Below are positions 1 through 7,831 of a stretch of DNA of 29,304 nucleotides, piece after piece. A model generated the notes under the pieces. The model worked only from the letters and a program-made list of their open reading frames with translations. It did not search any database and was not told the DNA's origin. The position numbers were made by a program, and so were the translations under genes. Origin of the DNA: SZUA-1377 sp964622255 (lineage in GTDB: Bacteria; Campylobacterota; Campylobacteria; Campylobacterales; QNZT01); NCBI GenBank assembly GCA_964622255.1, contig CAZUPK010000064.1, positions 1 through 29,304 on the forward strand, read 5' to 3'. The first letter of the stretch is position 1. Each line of letters starts with the position of its first letter.

Positions 1-630
1 ATATATAAACTTTTTTACCAATTTTATAAGACTTTAGATATCAATAAATGTCAAAATAGCTCAAATAATTATATATTTTTTGGTGGTGCATATTGTGCTA
101 AAGATGATAAAACTTATTTTATAAATGGTTTTAAACCAAAAAATTTATATGAAGATTTTTTAGTTGGAAAGGGTAAAGTTTTATCTACTAGTTATAAAGA
201 TAGTATAAATATACAAAAGGGTTGGCATATTTATTTATCAAATAATACACTAGATGAAGCTACTTTAAGTAGTATAAAAGGTATTTTTTGGTTATACCAA
301 GATGGTATATGGTCTTGTAGAGGAGATGATAAAGTTAATAAAATTTGCAAAGACAAATTTAATCTTATATCAAGGATAGAAGCTAATAGTGGCTTTTGGT
401 TACATAGCGATACTGAGCAAAATATAGTATTTAATAGTTTAAAATCTCATAAACAAGAAAATCTTTTTTTTAATAGTGGTTGGAACTTAACAGGTAATCC
501 TACGGAGGAAACTATACTTTTTAACAAAAAATATTTAGTTTGGTATTATTATGATAAAAGTTGGTATTGTAGTTATTTGGAAGATATTACTATATCCCCA
601 GATGTCGGATATTGGATATTTAAAAAATAG
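1..630 (+). CDS. 3' part of a Trp-rich, GW-repeat protein (5' end outside window)
   Basis: Frame 1 is open from the first base to a TAG at 628-630, giving 209 C-terminal residues; the start lies outside the window. I do not recognise a named family. The protein shows a module read about twice. It opens with GWHIYLSN (residues 74-81) or GWNLTGNP (160-167), continues with an aromatic core FWLYQDGIWSC (96-106) or VWYYYDKSWYC (180-190), and closes with SGFWLHS (130-136) or VGYWIFK (202-208). From memory, such GW(N/H)L...W.Y..G.W...GFW modules are common in secreted or surface proteins of Campylobacterota and Deferribacteres, so an extracytoplasmic location is my inference. It converges on the next gene, with the two stop codons touching at 630/631. 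That the reading frame is real is well supported; the function is unknown. Confidence 0.7.
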   Translation: MYKLFYQFYKTLDINKCQNSSNNYIFFGGAYCAKDDKTYFINGFKPKNLYEDFLVGKGKVLSTSYKDSINIQKGWHIYLSNNTLDEATLSSIKGIFWLYQDGIWSCRGDDKVNKICKDKFNLISRIEANSGFWLHSDTEQNIVFNSLKSHKQENLFFNSGWNLTGNPTEETILFNKKYLVWYYYDKSWYCSYLEDITISPDVGYWIFKK

Positions 631-1059
631 TCAATCAATAATAAAAACCCTTTTCTTTCTTATTCTATTTTTTAGAGTTATCTCACACTTTTTAAGTTTA
701 AAAGTAGAAAAGTTATACACTATCTCTTTTGCTTTTACTCTATATCTTTTTATTTTACCTACTACATTAAAAAGATATATTTTACCTTCCAATCTATATG
801 CAACTAAAAATGATAATTTTGCTTGTTTAGTTATAAAAACTCCATCTTTAAAATAGTTGTGATTTAACATAAATCTCTTTTTATTTGCTAAAAAAGAGAG
901 GATATTTATCTTATCAAAATTTTTTATACAATAATCAGCCTTTATCATATAGGTTTGATTTTTGTCAAAATATATCGATTTTACCTTATAAAAAGTTAAG
1001 TTTTTTGAATATAAAGAAATAGTTAGAGAAATTAACAATCCTAATACAACTGTTTGCAT
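631..1059 (-). CDS. small exported hypothetical protein
   Basis: This 142-residue protein starts with a short hydrophobic N-terminus (MQTVVLGLLISLTISLYSKN), which looks like a signal peptide or membrane anchor. The rest is Lys-, Phe- and Tyr-rich, predicted mostly beta, with two Cys (in ADYCIKNF and KKCEITL) that could form a periplasmic disulfide. I recognise no domain. The start lies 9 nt after the truA stop, so it is probably the last gene of the uppS-pilD-lptF-truA transcript. Only a weak GAG stands in for a ribosome binding site, which fits translational coupling to truA. The lptF neighbourhood hints at envelope work, but that is inference only. Confidence 0.6.
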   Translation of the reverse strand: MQTVVLGLLISLTISLYSKNLTFYKVKSIYFDKNQTYMIKADYCIKNFDKINILSFLANKKRFMLNHNYFKDGVFITKQAKLSFLVAYRLEGKIYLFNVVGKIKRYRVKAKEIVYNFSTFKLKKCEITLKNRIRKKRVFIID

Positions 1060-1068
1060 AGTTAAACT

Positions 1069-1806
1069 CTAAAATATCACCTTAGACAGATACAACCCAT
1101 AAGGCTCAGCTAAAGTTCTACTAAAATTTTTTTTATTTTCTAGTTGAATTTTCAAGTTTTCTATACTCAACTTACCACTATCTATCTTTAGTAAAAAATC
1201 TACCATCAGTCTTATCTGACTTCTTAAAAAACCATTTGCTTCAAAGTAAAATACTCCATACTCCCTATACTCATAATATCTAGCTTTAAATATCTCCCTT
1301 ACATAGTTTGTAATTCCACCCTTACTCTTTTTAAAAGCTTCAAAGTTATGAACTCCTTCAAACTTCTTTATAGCCTCTTGCATAAGTTTTTTATCCAGTT
1401 TTTTCTCTAAAAAAGTTACATATCTTGCTTCAAAAGGATTTGATTTTTTAAAAGATACTATATAGCGATAAACTCTTCTTTTTGCACTATATCTTGAGTG
1501 AAAAGTATCATCAACTCTCTCTATCCTTTTTATATAGATATCAGGCTTTAACTTTTTGTTCAACTCACTCTTTAACTTTTTAAAATCATCCCAAAACAAA
1601 GGCACATCTATATCTATCACTTGAAAAAAGGCATGAACTCCTTTATCAGTTCTTCCCGATGCATTGAACTTTGAAAAAATCCCTATACTTTTAAAAACTT
1701 CATAAAGTTTGTTTGAAACGGTATTTGCTTTTGCTTTTTGAACCGCAAAACCGTCAAAACGACTTCCATCATAACTTAAAACTATTTTTAACTTTTGCAA
1801 AATCAA
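1069..1806 (-). CDS. truA: tRNA pseudouridine(38-40) synthase TruA
   Basis: TruA converts uridines 38-40 of the tRNA anticodon stem-loop to pseudouridine in the cytoplasm. At 245 residues it has the family's usual length. The catalytic signature NASGRTDKGVHAF (residues 48-60) contains the nucleophile Asp54. The N-terminal SYDGSRFDGFAVQ strand and the C-terminal RSQIRLMVDFLL segment also match the family. The start ATG overlaps the lptF stop by 4 nt, so it is translationally coupled within the uppS-pilD-lptF-truA operon. The same gene neighbourhood is known, as I recall, from Campylobacter. Assignment is secure. Confidence 0.95.
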   Translation of the reverse strand: MILQKLKIVLSYDGSRFDGFAVQKAKANTVSNKLYEVFKSIGIFSKFNASGRTDKGVHAFFQVIDIDVPLFWDDFKKLKSELNKKLKPDIYIKRIERVDDTFHSRYSAKRRVYRYIVSFKKSNPFEARYVTFLEKKLDKKLMQEAIKKFEGVHNFEAFKKSKGGITNYVREIFKARYYEYREYGVFYFEANGFLRSQIRLMVDFLLKIDSGKLSIENLKIQLENKKNFSRTLAEPYGLYLSKVIF

Positions 1807-2822
1807 TACCTTTTTAATATCATCTTTCTAACTACCAAAAAACTAACAAGCAAAAATATAGTTAAAAAACCAACTCCTCCATAAAGTGGTGAAATCTCTG
1901 CAATCTTAAAGGTAAATCCATAATAAACAATAACAACCAAAGCCATCCAAAAAGAGACAACTCTTCTTTGAACTCTTGTATTTATAATACCTACCGAAAA
2001 AGCTAAAAAGAGACTAAGTAAAGGAAAAAGTGATAAAAGCATATATATAGTAAGCCATCTTGAACGATATTTATCAGTTTTAGCATCAAGCCAATACTCT
2101 AAAATAGTTTTATTGTCCAGCTTATCTTTATAAATAGCATTTGTCAGTTTTAAAGTTTCAAAATTTGTTTGAACTATACGATCATTGCCTATCATATAAT
2201 GCACTCCATCTCTTAAAGTCAGACTTATACTATCACCAAAGGAGTCAAATTTTGCCGATTTTGAAAGTATCAACTGTTCCTTATTTTTATAGTTAGCAGA
2301 AAACAAAACCAAATCATTATAAACAAAATCATCCGCTCTTTTAGTAAAGATATGCCAATTACCTACCTTTTGTCCAATTTCACTTGACTTTACATTTATC
2401 TTTGACTCAACTTTTTTTATCTTTAAAAAGTTATGACTAGCTTGTTCAGATAGTGGCATTAGAATAAGAGAGTTTACTATCAAAGATATAGATATGATAA
2501 AAGAAAGCAGAAGATATAAGTTTATAACACTCTTTGGAGATTTCCCAAGTGAAAATAAGACTAACATTTCACCATCTTTTGAAAAGTTATATAAAGAGAT
2601 AACCATAGCTATAAAGTATGTCAAAGGAAATGTATAGATAATTATTTGAGGAACATAGTAAAAATATATAGCAAATATATCACTAAAACTCATACTCATA
2701 ACAGCTGTATATCCAGCAATACGAACAAAATAGACAATAGAAACTAAAAAAAAGAGTATCAAAAAATAAGTTATAAAAGTTTTAAAGAAATCTCCTAGAA
2801 GATATCTATATATCTTACCCAT
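1803..2822 (-). CDS. lptF: LptF/LptG family lipopolysaccharide export permease
   Basis: This is an inner-membrane subunit of the Lpt ABC exporter, which extracts LPS from the inner membrane together with LptB. The protein has 339 residues. Three hydrophobic segments near residues 13-35, 50-75 and 100-120 are followed by a periplasmic beta-rich (jellyroll-like) region at about 130-250, and three more membrane segments at about 255-335. This is the YjgP/YjgQ architecture, and the N-terminal RYLLGDFFKTF helix is typical. LptF and LptG are hard to separate by eye; I chose lptF from position and overall look. The start overlaps the prepilin peptidase gene by 8 nt and the end overlaps truA by 4 nt. 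Confidence 0.85.
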   Translation of the reverse strand: MGKIYRYLLGDFFKTFITYFLILFFLVSIVYFVRIAGYTAVMSMSFSDIFAIYFYYVPQIIIYTFPLTYFIAMVISLYNFSKDGEMLVLFSLGKSPKSVINLYLLLSFIISISLIVNSLILMPLSEQASHNFLKIKKVESKINVKSSEIGQKVGNWHIFTKRADDFVYNDLVLFSANYKNKEQLILSKSAKFDSFGDSISLTLRDGVHYMIGNDRIVQTNFETLKLTNAIYKDKLDNKTILEYWLDAKTDKYRSRWLTIYMLLSLFPLLSLFLAFSVGIINTRVQRRVVSFWMALVVIVYYGFTFKIAEISPLYGGVGFLTIFLLVSFLVVRKMILKRY

Positions 2823-3564
2823 ACAACATCACTAAAAGATTTTGAAAAAAATCACCAAAGATATAAACTATCAAAAGTGCCAAAGCTAAAAATGGTATAA
2901 AAGGAACCTCCATATCCTTTTTTCCTGCTACTAAAAAAACAGGAAGTGCTAAAAAAGCTGATAAAAAGATAGCTACAAGACCAAGCTTTACTCCAACCAT
3001 AGCTCCAATAGTTCCAGCTATCATAATATCTGCTTCACCCATAGCCTCTTTTTTTGTAAGATATGAAACATAAAATCTCAAAAATGAAAATCCACCAGCA
3101 AATAAAAGAGCATTTGTAAAGTTTCCTATCAAATCAGCACTTGATGCAAAAGATAGGGTTAGTGCTAAAAGATTCAAACTATCGGGAACTTCCAAATACC
3201 TAAAATCTATCATAGATAAAGCCAGTAAAAATGCAAAAACTCCACCAACAATAAACCCAAAAACTAAATCTCCGGTTTTTATATAACTAACACCAAAAAG
3301 CAAAGCGGTTGAAAACTCTATCAAAGGATACTGCAAAGAAATCTTCTCTTTACAATATGCACACTTACCACCAAGAAAAATCCAAGAAAAAATAGGGATA
3401 TTATGATACCACTTTAAGTTTTTTCCACACTTTACACAGTGAGATGATGGAAAAACAACACTCTCTCCCTTAGGTATCCTTATAATCAAAACATTTAAAA
3501 AAGAACCTATCAAAAGCCCAAAAAGAGTAACAACTCCAAACTCATAAAAATTAAGCACTACCAA
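2815..3564 (-). CDS. pilD: prepilin peptidase / N-methyltransferase (A24 family)
   Basis: This membrane aspartic protease cleaves the short leader of type IV prepilins and type II pseudopilins, and usually also methylates the new N-terminus. The 249-residue protein has the N-terminal GSFLNVLIIRIPKGES motif and two zinc-type pairs (Cys43/Cys46 and Cys68/Cys71) that mark the full-length bifunctional form. Its catalytic aspartates are Asp120 (MIDFRYLEVPD) and Asp179 (MGEADI). The second motif is GEAD rather than the textbook GxGD, which I recall as a common variant in this group. Likely substrates are the two pseudopilins encoded at 26865-28177, both with Ala at -1. The start overlaps uppS by 14 nt. 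Confidence 0.93.
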   Translation of the reverse strand: MVVLNFYEFGVVTLFGLLIGSFLNVLIIRIPKGESVVFPSSHCVKCGKNLKWYHNIPIFSWIFLGGKCAYCKEKISLQYPLIEFSTALLFGVSYIKTGDLVFGFIVGGVFAFLLALSMIDFRYLEVPDSLNLLALTLSFASSADLIGNFTNALLFAGGFSFLRFYVSYLTKKEAMGEADIMIAGTIGAMVGVKLGLVAIFLSAFLALPVFLVAGKKDMEVPFIPFLALALLIVYIFGDFFQNLLVMLYG

Positions 3565-4231
3565 ACCTTCTCTCTATATTTTTATACCTTTGCACTATCT
3601 TATCAAACTCATCCGTTGTAAAATCAGGCCACAAAGTATCAACAAAAAACATTTCCGCATAAGCACATTGCCAAAGCAAAAAGTTACTCATCCTAACATC
3701 ACCACCCGTTCTTATAAGTATATCGACCTCATCAAAACCAGCAGTATCTAAAAGTTTTAAAAAGCTCTTTTCACTCTGTTTTTCCCCACTTTCTACCGCC
3801 TTATTTACAGCTCGAATTATCTCATTTTTACTTCCATAGTTTACTGCTAAAACTTGGGTAAGCCCGTCAAAATCTTTAGTCTTCTCTTTTGTAAAAGATA
3901 TCCTCTCTTGTAAAGATTTTGGAAGAGCTTCTATATCCCCGATAGTCTCAAACCTAACTTTATTATCCAAAAATAGTGGCAGTTCATTTTCTAAATAGCT
4001 CTGCATCAAAGAAAATAAAAAGTTTACCTCCTCTTTACTTCTTTTCCAATTTTCGGTGCTAAAAGCATATAAAGTTAGATATTTTAATCCAATATTTGAT
4101 GCATGTATAGTTAGCTCCCTAACTCTCTTAGCTCCCTCTTCATGCCCTTTTATCCTCTTAAAAAAACCCTTCCTTTTAGCCCATCTACCATTTCCATCCA
4201 TAATAATAGCTACATGTTTTAAATCATTCAT
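3551..4231 (-). CDS. uppS: undecaprenyl diphosphate synthase UppS
   Basis: This cis-prenyltransferase makes the C55 undecaprenyl diphosphate carrier used for peptidoglycan and O-antigen synthesis. The protein has 226 residues. The N-terminal HVAIIMDGNGRWAKRKGF contains catalytic Asp12, TLYAFSTENWKRS follows at about 53-65, and RTGGDVRMSNFLLWQCAYAE lies near the C-terminus. The last motif reads GGD(V)RMSN where many orthologues have GGEQRLSN, a mild variation. A GAGGA ribosome binding site sits just before the ATG. It is the first gene of the minus-strand operon, and its leader begins where the omega-RNA-like element ends, leaving about 21 nt between them. Confidence 0.95.
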   Translation of the reverse strand: MNDLKHVAIIMDGNGRWAKRKGFFKRIKGHEEGAKRVRELTIHASNIGLKYLTLYAFSTENWKRSKEEVNFLFSLMQSYLENELPLFLDNKVRFETIGDIEALPKSLQERISFTKEKTKDFDGLTQVLAVNYGSKNEIIRAVNKAVESGEKQSEKSFLKLLDTAGFDEVDILIRTGGDVRMSNFLLWQCAYAEMFFVDTLWPDFTTDEFDKIVQRYKNIERRFGSA

Positions 4232-4252
4232 ATTGTCCTCTTATATCTAAAA

Positions 4253-4520
4253 TTGACACACTCCCCCATAGCTAAAGCAAGGGGATTCTTTCCCCTGCAA
4301 TAGGTGGATGGATTCAGCTATCAACAAAGTCAGGCTACCAATATAGCTCCTACAACTTCTCCTGCCAGAGTTGATGCCCCAACTCTACAAAATAGTTATA
4401 ACATATTTTGAAATATAATACAAATATTATTAGAAAATTCTCAAGGGAGATAAATTCCACCAAATTTTCTATTGCCTTATATCCCTACGGCTCTAAAGCC
4501 GAGGGCTTTACGGCAAGGCT
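4253..4520 (-). ncRNA. orphan omega-RNA-like (IscB/TnpB-type) structured element or solo IS200/IS605 end
   Basis: No protein of normal size fits here, but the stretch folds strongly. Visible stems are: TTGCC 4472-4476 with GGCAA 4512-4516, enclosing CCCT/AGGG (4483-4486/4502-4505) and CGGCT/AGCCG (4488-4492/4497-4501) around a taaa loop; an 8-bp stem 4432-4439/4463-4470; a 7-bp stem 4367-4373/4380-4386; and GCAAGGGG/CCCCTGC near 4277-4298. Read on the minus strand it ends GAATCCCC...CTTTAG...GGGGG...GTGTCAA. From memory this resembles the right end and omega RNA terminus of IS605/TnpB elements, and its other hairpin also has the CTTTAG loop. No tnpB, iscB or tnpA gene is present. Class (IscB-type with 5' guide, or TnpB-type with 3' guide) is unresolved. 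Confidence 0.5.
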
Positions 4521-4588
4521 TGGTAACATACTTTCAACACCACTGCAATTATTAGCAACATCATAATAATTGTTCGTTTTCTACTCAT
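4508..4588 (-). CDS. possible 26-residue single-span membrane microprotein
   Basis: An ATG frame encodes a short positively charged start (MSRKRT) followed by a continuous hydrophobic stretch (IIMMLLIIAVVL) and a short tail, ending in TAA inside the 5' hairpin of the omega-RNA-like element. A GTGAG about 9 nt upstream could serve as ribosome binding site. The layout looks like a genuine one-helix microprotein. However, a frame this short can arise by chance, and it overlaps the structured element. No family is recognised. Confidence 0.2.
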   Translation of the reverse strand: MSRKRTIIMMLLIIAVVLKVCYQALP

Positions 4589-4799
4589 CTTTTCAATCTC
4601 ACTTTCTTTTTTTTTACTAAAGTCTAATTTTATCATTTTTTATAGGAACATCATAGAAAATTACAAACAAAACTTAACATCATCGTGTTTGATATTATTC
4701 AAAAAATTTAAAATAGTTGATAATATTTCATTTTGTTATATTTTAGTAAAAATTACTATTATTTACTCACGGTTAATATTGATTTACTAATATAAGTAT
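4589..4799. other. AT-rich intergenic stretch upstream of htrA
   Basis: No gene of normal size fits here. The DNA is extremely AT-rich with T-tracts (for example near 4607-4616) and presumably holds the htrA promoter. TATATT at 4737-4742 and TAATATAAG just before the htrA start are the best -10 candidates, neither with a convincing -35 box. Together with 4232-4588 this makes the only gene-free region above 300 bp in the window. Confidence 0.3.
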
Positions 4800-5894
4800 A
4801 TGAAAACGATTATCTATATAACAATTTTAACAACTATTTTAGGTGCTAAAACATTTCAAGACTTTCCTACTGTTACAAAGAGAGTTACTCCTAACTCAAA
4901 GTATGAGGTGCTATCTTACTATGATAGATTAAAGAGTGTAAAAAAAGCTGTTGTAAATATCGCTACAACAAAAAGAGTTCCAGTTGCTATAACTTTAGAA
5001 GAGTTTATGTTAAGAGAACTTTACGGTATCACCCCAAGATACAAAACTAAAAAAAAGACTTATGCTTTAGGTTCAGGAGTTATTGTTACAAAAAGTGGTT
5101 ATATTATAACAAATCAACATGTTATAGAGGGAGCAGATGATATATATGTAACTTTAGAAGATAGTCAAAAAACTTACAAGGCTGTGCTTATAGGTAGTGA
5201 CAAAGAGACTGATATAGCTGTTATAAAGATAGATGGTAAAAATCTTCCCTATGCTAAGTTTGCAAACTCTAAAAAATTAAAAGTCGGAGATGTAGTTTTT
5301 GCAATAGGAAACCCTTTTGGACTTGGAGAAAGTGTAAGTATGGGTATCATCTCTGCACTAAATAAAACTAAAATAGGTATAAACAAGTATGAAAACTTTA
5401 TACAAACCGATGCTTCGATAAATCCAGGAAATAGTGGTGGAGCTTTGGTTGATAGTAGGGGTGCTTTGATAGGGATAAACAGTGCCATATATTCAAAAAG
5501 TGGTGGAAATAATGGTATAGGATTTACTATTCCATCAAATATGGTAAAAACTATTGCTTCAAAGCTCATAAAATATGGACAGATAAAAAGAGGAATGCTA
5601 GGTATCAGTGTTAGTGATTTGACAAATCAATACAAACAATTTTATAGAAGTAAACATGGCATCGTTATAATAGATATTCAAGTAGGTTTTCCTGCATATA
5701 ACTGTGGACTTAAAAGGGGTGATTTGATAGTTGGAATAAATGGAGATGATATAAAAAATATTTCAGACTTTGAAAATAAAATGGCTCTATATCAAGTTGG
5801 AGATACTATAAGTATAACTTTTGAGAGAAATGGACAACTTTTTCAAGTAAATACAACACTTATAGAACCAAAGAGATTTTACTATATAAGATAA
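4800..5894 (+). CDS. htrA: periplasmic HtrA/DegP-family serine protease, single PDZ domain
   Basis: This S1C-family protease/chaperone handles misfolded envelope proteins. The 364-residue protein starts with a signal peptide (MKTIIYITILTTILGAKT) and then a trypsin-like domain. Its complete catalytic triad is His107 (ITNQHVIEGAD), Asp138 (ETDIAVIKID) and Ser212 (NPGNSGGALVD). One PDZ domain covers about 265-355 (GMLGISVSDL...GLKRGDLIVGIN). Classical DegP/HtrA has two PDZ domains and about 450 residues, so this is a shortened, DegS-like architecture, but exported rather than clearly anchored. No good ribosome binding site precedes the ATG. A CprRS-like two-component pair follows after 9 nt, the arrangement I recall for htrA-cprR-cprS in Campylobacter jejuni. 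Confidence 0.93.
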   Translation: MKTIIYITILTTILGAKTFQDFPTVTKRVTPNSKYEVLSYYDRLKSVKKAVVNIATTKRVPVAITLEEFMLRELYGITPRYKTKKKTYALGSGVIVTKSGYIITNQHVIEGADDIYVTLEDSQKTYKAVLIGSDKETDIAVIKIDGKNLPYAKFANSKKLKVGDVVFAIGNPFGLGESVSMGIISALNKTKIGINKYENFIQTDASINPGNSGGALVDSRGALIGINSAIYSKSGGNNGIGFTIPSNMVKTIASKLIKYGQIKRGMLGISVSDLTNQYKQFYRSKHGIVIIDIQVGFPAYNCGLKRGDLIVGINGDDIKNISDFENKMALYQVGDTISITFERNGQLFQVNTTLIEPKRFYYIR

Positions 5895-5903
5895 GAGGTT
5901 AGA

Positions 5904-6590
5904 TTGGAGATGATAAAGATTTTAATGATAGAAGATGACTTAGAGTTAGCAGAGATTTTAACAGAGTATTTAGAACAATTTGATATAGATGTAGAGACTA
6001 TAGATGATCCTTTTTTGGGTGTTCCTACGCTATCAAATAGCGAGTATGACTTAGTTATTTTAGATTTAACCCTGCCCGGACTTGACGGACTAGAGGTTTG
6101 TAAAGATATAAGAAAAAGATATGACATACCTATCATCATATCTTCAGCTCGTCACGATATAGATGATAAAGTAAATGCTTTGGAGTTTGGAGCAGATGAC
6201 TATATGCCAAAACCATATGATCCAAGAGAACTACAAGCTAGAATTAAATCTCTTCTTAGAAGAAAACCTGATAAAAAGAAACTTTATCCAAAAGATAGAA
6301 AAGAAAAAGACATAGTTTATGATGAAAAGAAATCTTTGATATTTTTAAAAGGAGAGGAGTTAAACTTAACAAAAGCAGAACTTGGCATCTTAAAATATAT
6401 GCTTAAAAAAGAGGGTGGAGTCATCTCAAGAGATGAACTTATCTACAATGTCGATGCCATCAGTGAAGATAGCACAAACAAAAGTATAGATGTTATAGTA
6501 GGAAGAATAAGACAAAAAATAAGAGACAATCCAAAATCTCCAAAATATATACACTCTGTTCGCGGTATAGGATATAAACTGGTTCAATGA
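5904..6590 (+). CDS. cprR: OmpR/PhoB-type response regulator, CprR-like
   Basis: This is a DNA-binding response regulator of 228 residues from a TTG start. The receiver domain has the acidic pair Asp11/Asp12, phosphoacceptor Asp54 (LVILDLTLPGLDG) and Lys103 (MPKPYDPREL). A winged-helix output domain follows at about 130-228, ending in VRGIGYKLVQ. AAGAGG lies 5 nt before the TTG at 5904. The alternative ATG at 5910 would be 11 nt from it, so the TTG is slightly favoured. It overlaps the kinase gene by 4 nt and directly follows htrA, suggesting an envelope-stress or surface-composition regulon. The cprR name rests on synteny recalled from C. jejuni; an ArsR-type (Helicobacter) name would also be possible. 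Confidence 0.88.
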   Translation: MEMIKILMIEDDLELAEILTEYLEQFDIDVETIDDPFLGVPTLSNSEYDLVILDLTLPGLDGLEVCKDIRKRYDIPIIISSARHDIDDKVNALEFGADDYMPKPYDPRELQARIKSLLRRKPDKKKLYPKDRKEKDIVYDEKKSLIFLKGEELNLTKAELGILKYMLKKEGGVISRDELIYNVDAISEDSTNKSIDVIVGRIRQKIRDNPKSPKYIHSVRGIGYKLVQ

Positions 6591-7831
6591 AAAAATCCTC
6601 TATCTTTGTTAGTATAACTATCATATTTTTTGTAGCAGCTCTTGGAGTTATCATCGCTTACTTTTCTATGATAAAGTATGATAAACAAAAATATACTCAA
6701 GAGTTAAATGGAAGATACTCCATAGTATCTCGTGTAAGTTTGATAAAACTTTTAAACTCCCCTGTTGATAAAAAATTTGAAAAAGATCTTAAAATATACA
6801 AAATGAAAGTCATCAAAGATGATAAGACTATAAAAGATGTTTTAAAACATGGAGAGATTTTACAAACTATCAGTGCTAGGATAGGTAGAAGTAGTATCAT
6901 ATACTATAAAAAAAATAACTATCTTTTGATAGAATCAGCTACTAAAAAGGCTGTTTTGCTTTTTGATAAAGGTTTTGTTCCATATAGAAATCAAATCTTA
7001 ACCATAAGGATTATATTTGGTAGTATTTTACTGTTACTTTTAGGAGCATATATCTGGACGATACGAAAGATAAAACCTATAAAAAAGATAAAAAAAGAGA
7101 TAGATAAGTTTGCAAGCGGAAATCTCGACATAGAGTTAAACTTAAAAACTGATGATGAGATAGCAGAAGTTGGACAAGCATTTTCACATGCAGTAAAAGA
7201 GATAAAAAAGTTAAACAACTCAAGGAAACTTTTTTTACGAAACATTATGCATGAGTTAAAGACCCCAATAACAAAAGGAAGAATAACTGCTGAAATGGTA
7301 GAGGAGGGAAAGCAAAAACAAAGACTCATCTCTGTTTTTGAAAAGTTAGAAAGCTTACTAAATGAATTTATCCAAATTGAGCAAATAACAGTTGATAACT
7401 CCTTTATAAAAAAAGAGATAGTCTCTGTAAAAGAAGTCATAGATGAAGCTATAAATATAGCTATGGTAAAAAAGGAAAACTATGAAGTAACTATAAAAGA
7501 GAACTATGATATAAAAGTAGATAGAAAACTTTTTGCACTCGCAGTAAAAAATCTTCTTGACAATGGTATAAAATATTCTAAAAATGACTTTGTAAAAATA
7601 GTAGTCTTTGAAAACCATATCTCTTTTTACTCACTTGGTGAACCTTTAAAAGAGGATTTGTCTTACTATACAGAACCATTTACTCAAGAAAATGGAAAAA
7701 CAAAAAATGGCTTTGGTTTAGGACTATACATCGTAGATAATATACTTAAAGCTCATAATTTAAGACTTTTATATCTATATGAAAATGATAAAAATATATT
7801 TAGGATAGATAGGATATTAAAAGTTTTTTAG
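6587..7831 (+). CDS. cprS: sensor histidine kinase, CprS-like
   Basis: This membrane sensor kinase has 414 residues. Transmembrane helix 1 spans about 5-27 and is followed by a periplasmic loop of about 105 residues. Helix 2 spans about 137-158, and a HAMP linker covers about 160-212. The dimerisation box carries phospho-accepting His222 (RNIMHELKTPITKGR). The N box is LAVKNLLDNGIKYSK and the G box NGFGLGLYIV. The ATG overlaps the regulator stop as ATGA, so the pair is translationally coupled. The ligand cannot be read from the loop. All catalytic motifs are present, so it should be active. Confidence 0.88.
   Translation: MKKSSIFVSITIIFFVAALGVIIAYFSMIKYDKQKYTQELNGRYSIVSRVSLIKLLNSPVDKKFEKDLKIYKMKVIKDDKTIKDVLKHGEILQTISARIGRSSIIYYKKNNYLLIESATKKAVLLFDKGFVPYRNQILTIRIIFGSILLLLLGAYIWTIRKIKPIKKIKKEIDKFASGNLDIELNLKTDDEIAEVGQAFSHAVKEIKKLNNSRKLFLRNIMHELKTPITKGRITAEMVEEGKQKQRLISVFEKLESLLNEFIQIEQITVDNSFIKKEIVSVKEVIDEAINIAMVKKENYEVTIKENYDIKVDRKLFALAVKNLLDNGIKYSKNDFVKIVVFENHISFYSLGEPLKEDLSYYTEPFTQENGKTKNGFGLGLYIVDNILKAHNLRLLYLYENDKNIFRIDRILKVF

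Noticed and set aside
4232..4799. tRNA or rRNA gene in the only long intergenic region
   Set aside because: No cloverleaf, T-loop or rRNA-like conserved sequence was seen; the stems fit an IS605/omega-RNA-like element instead.
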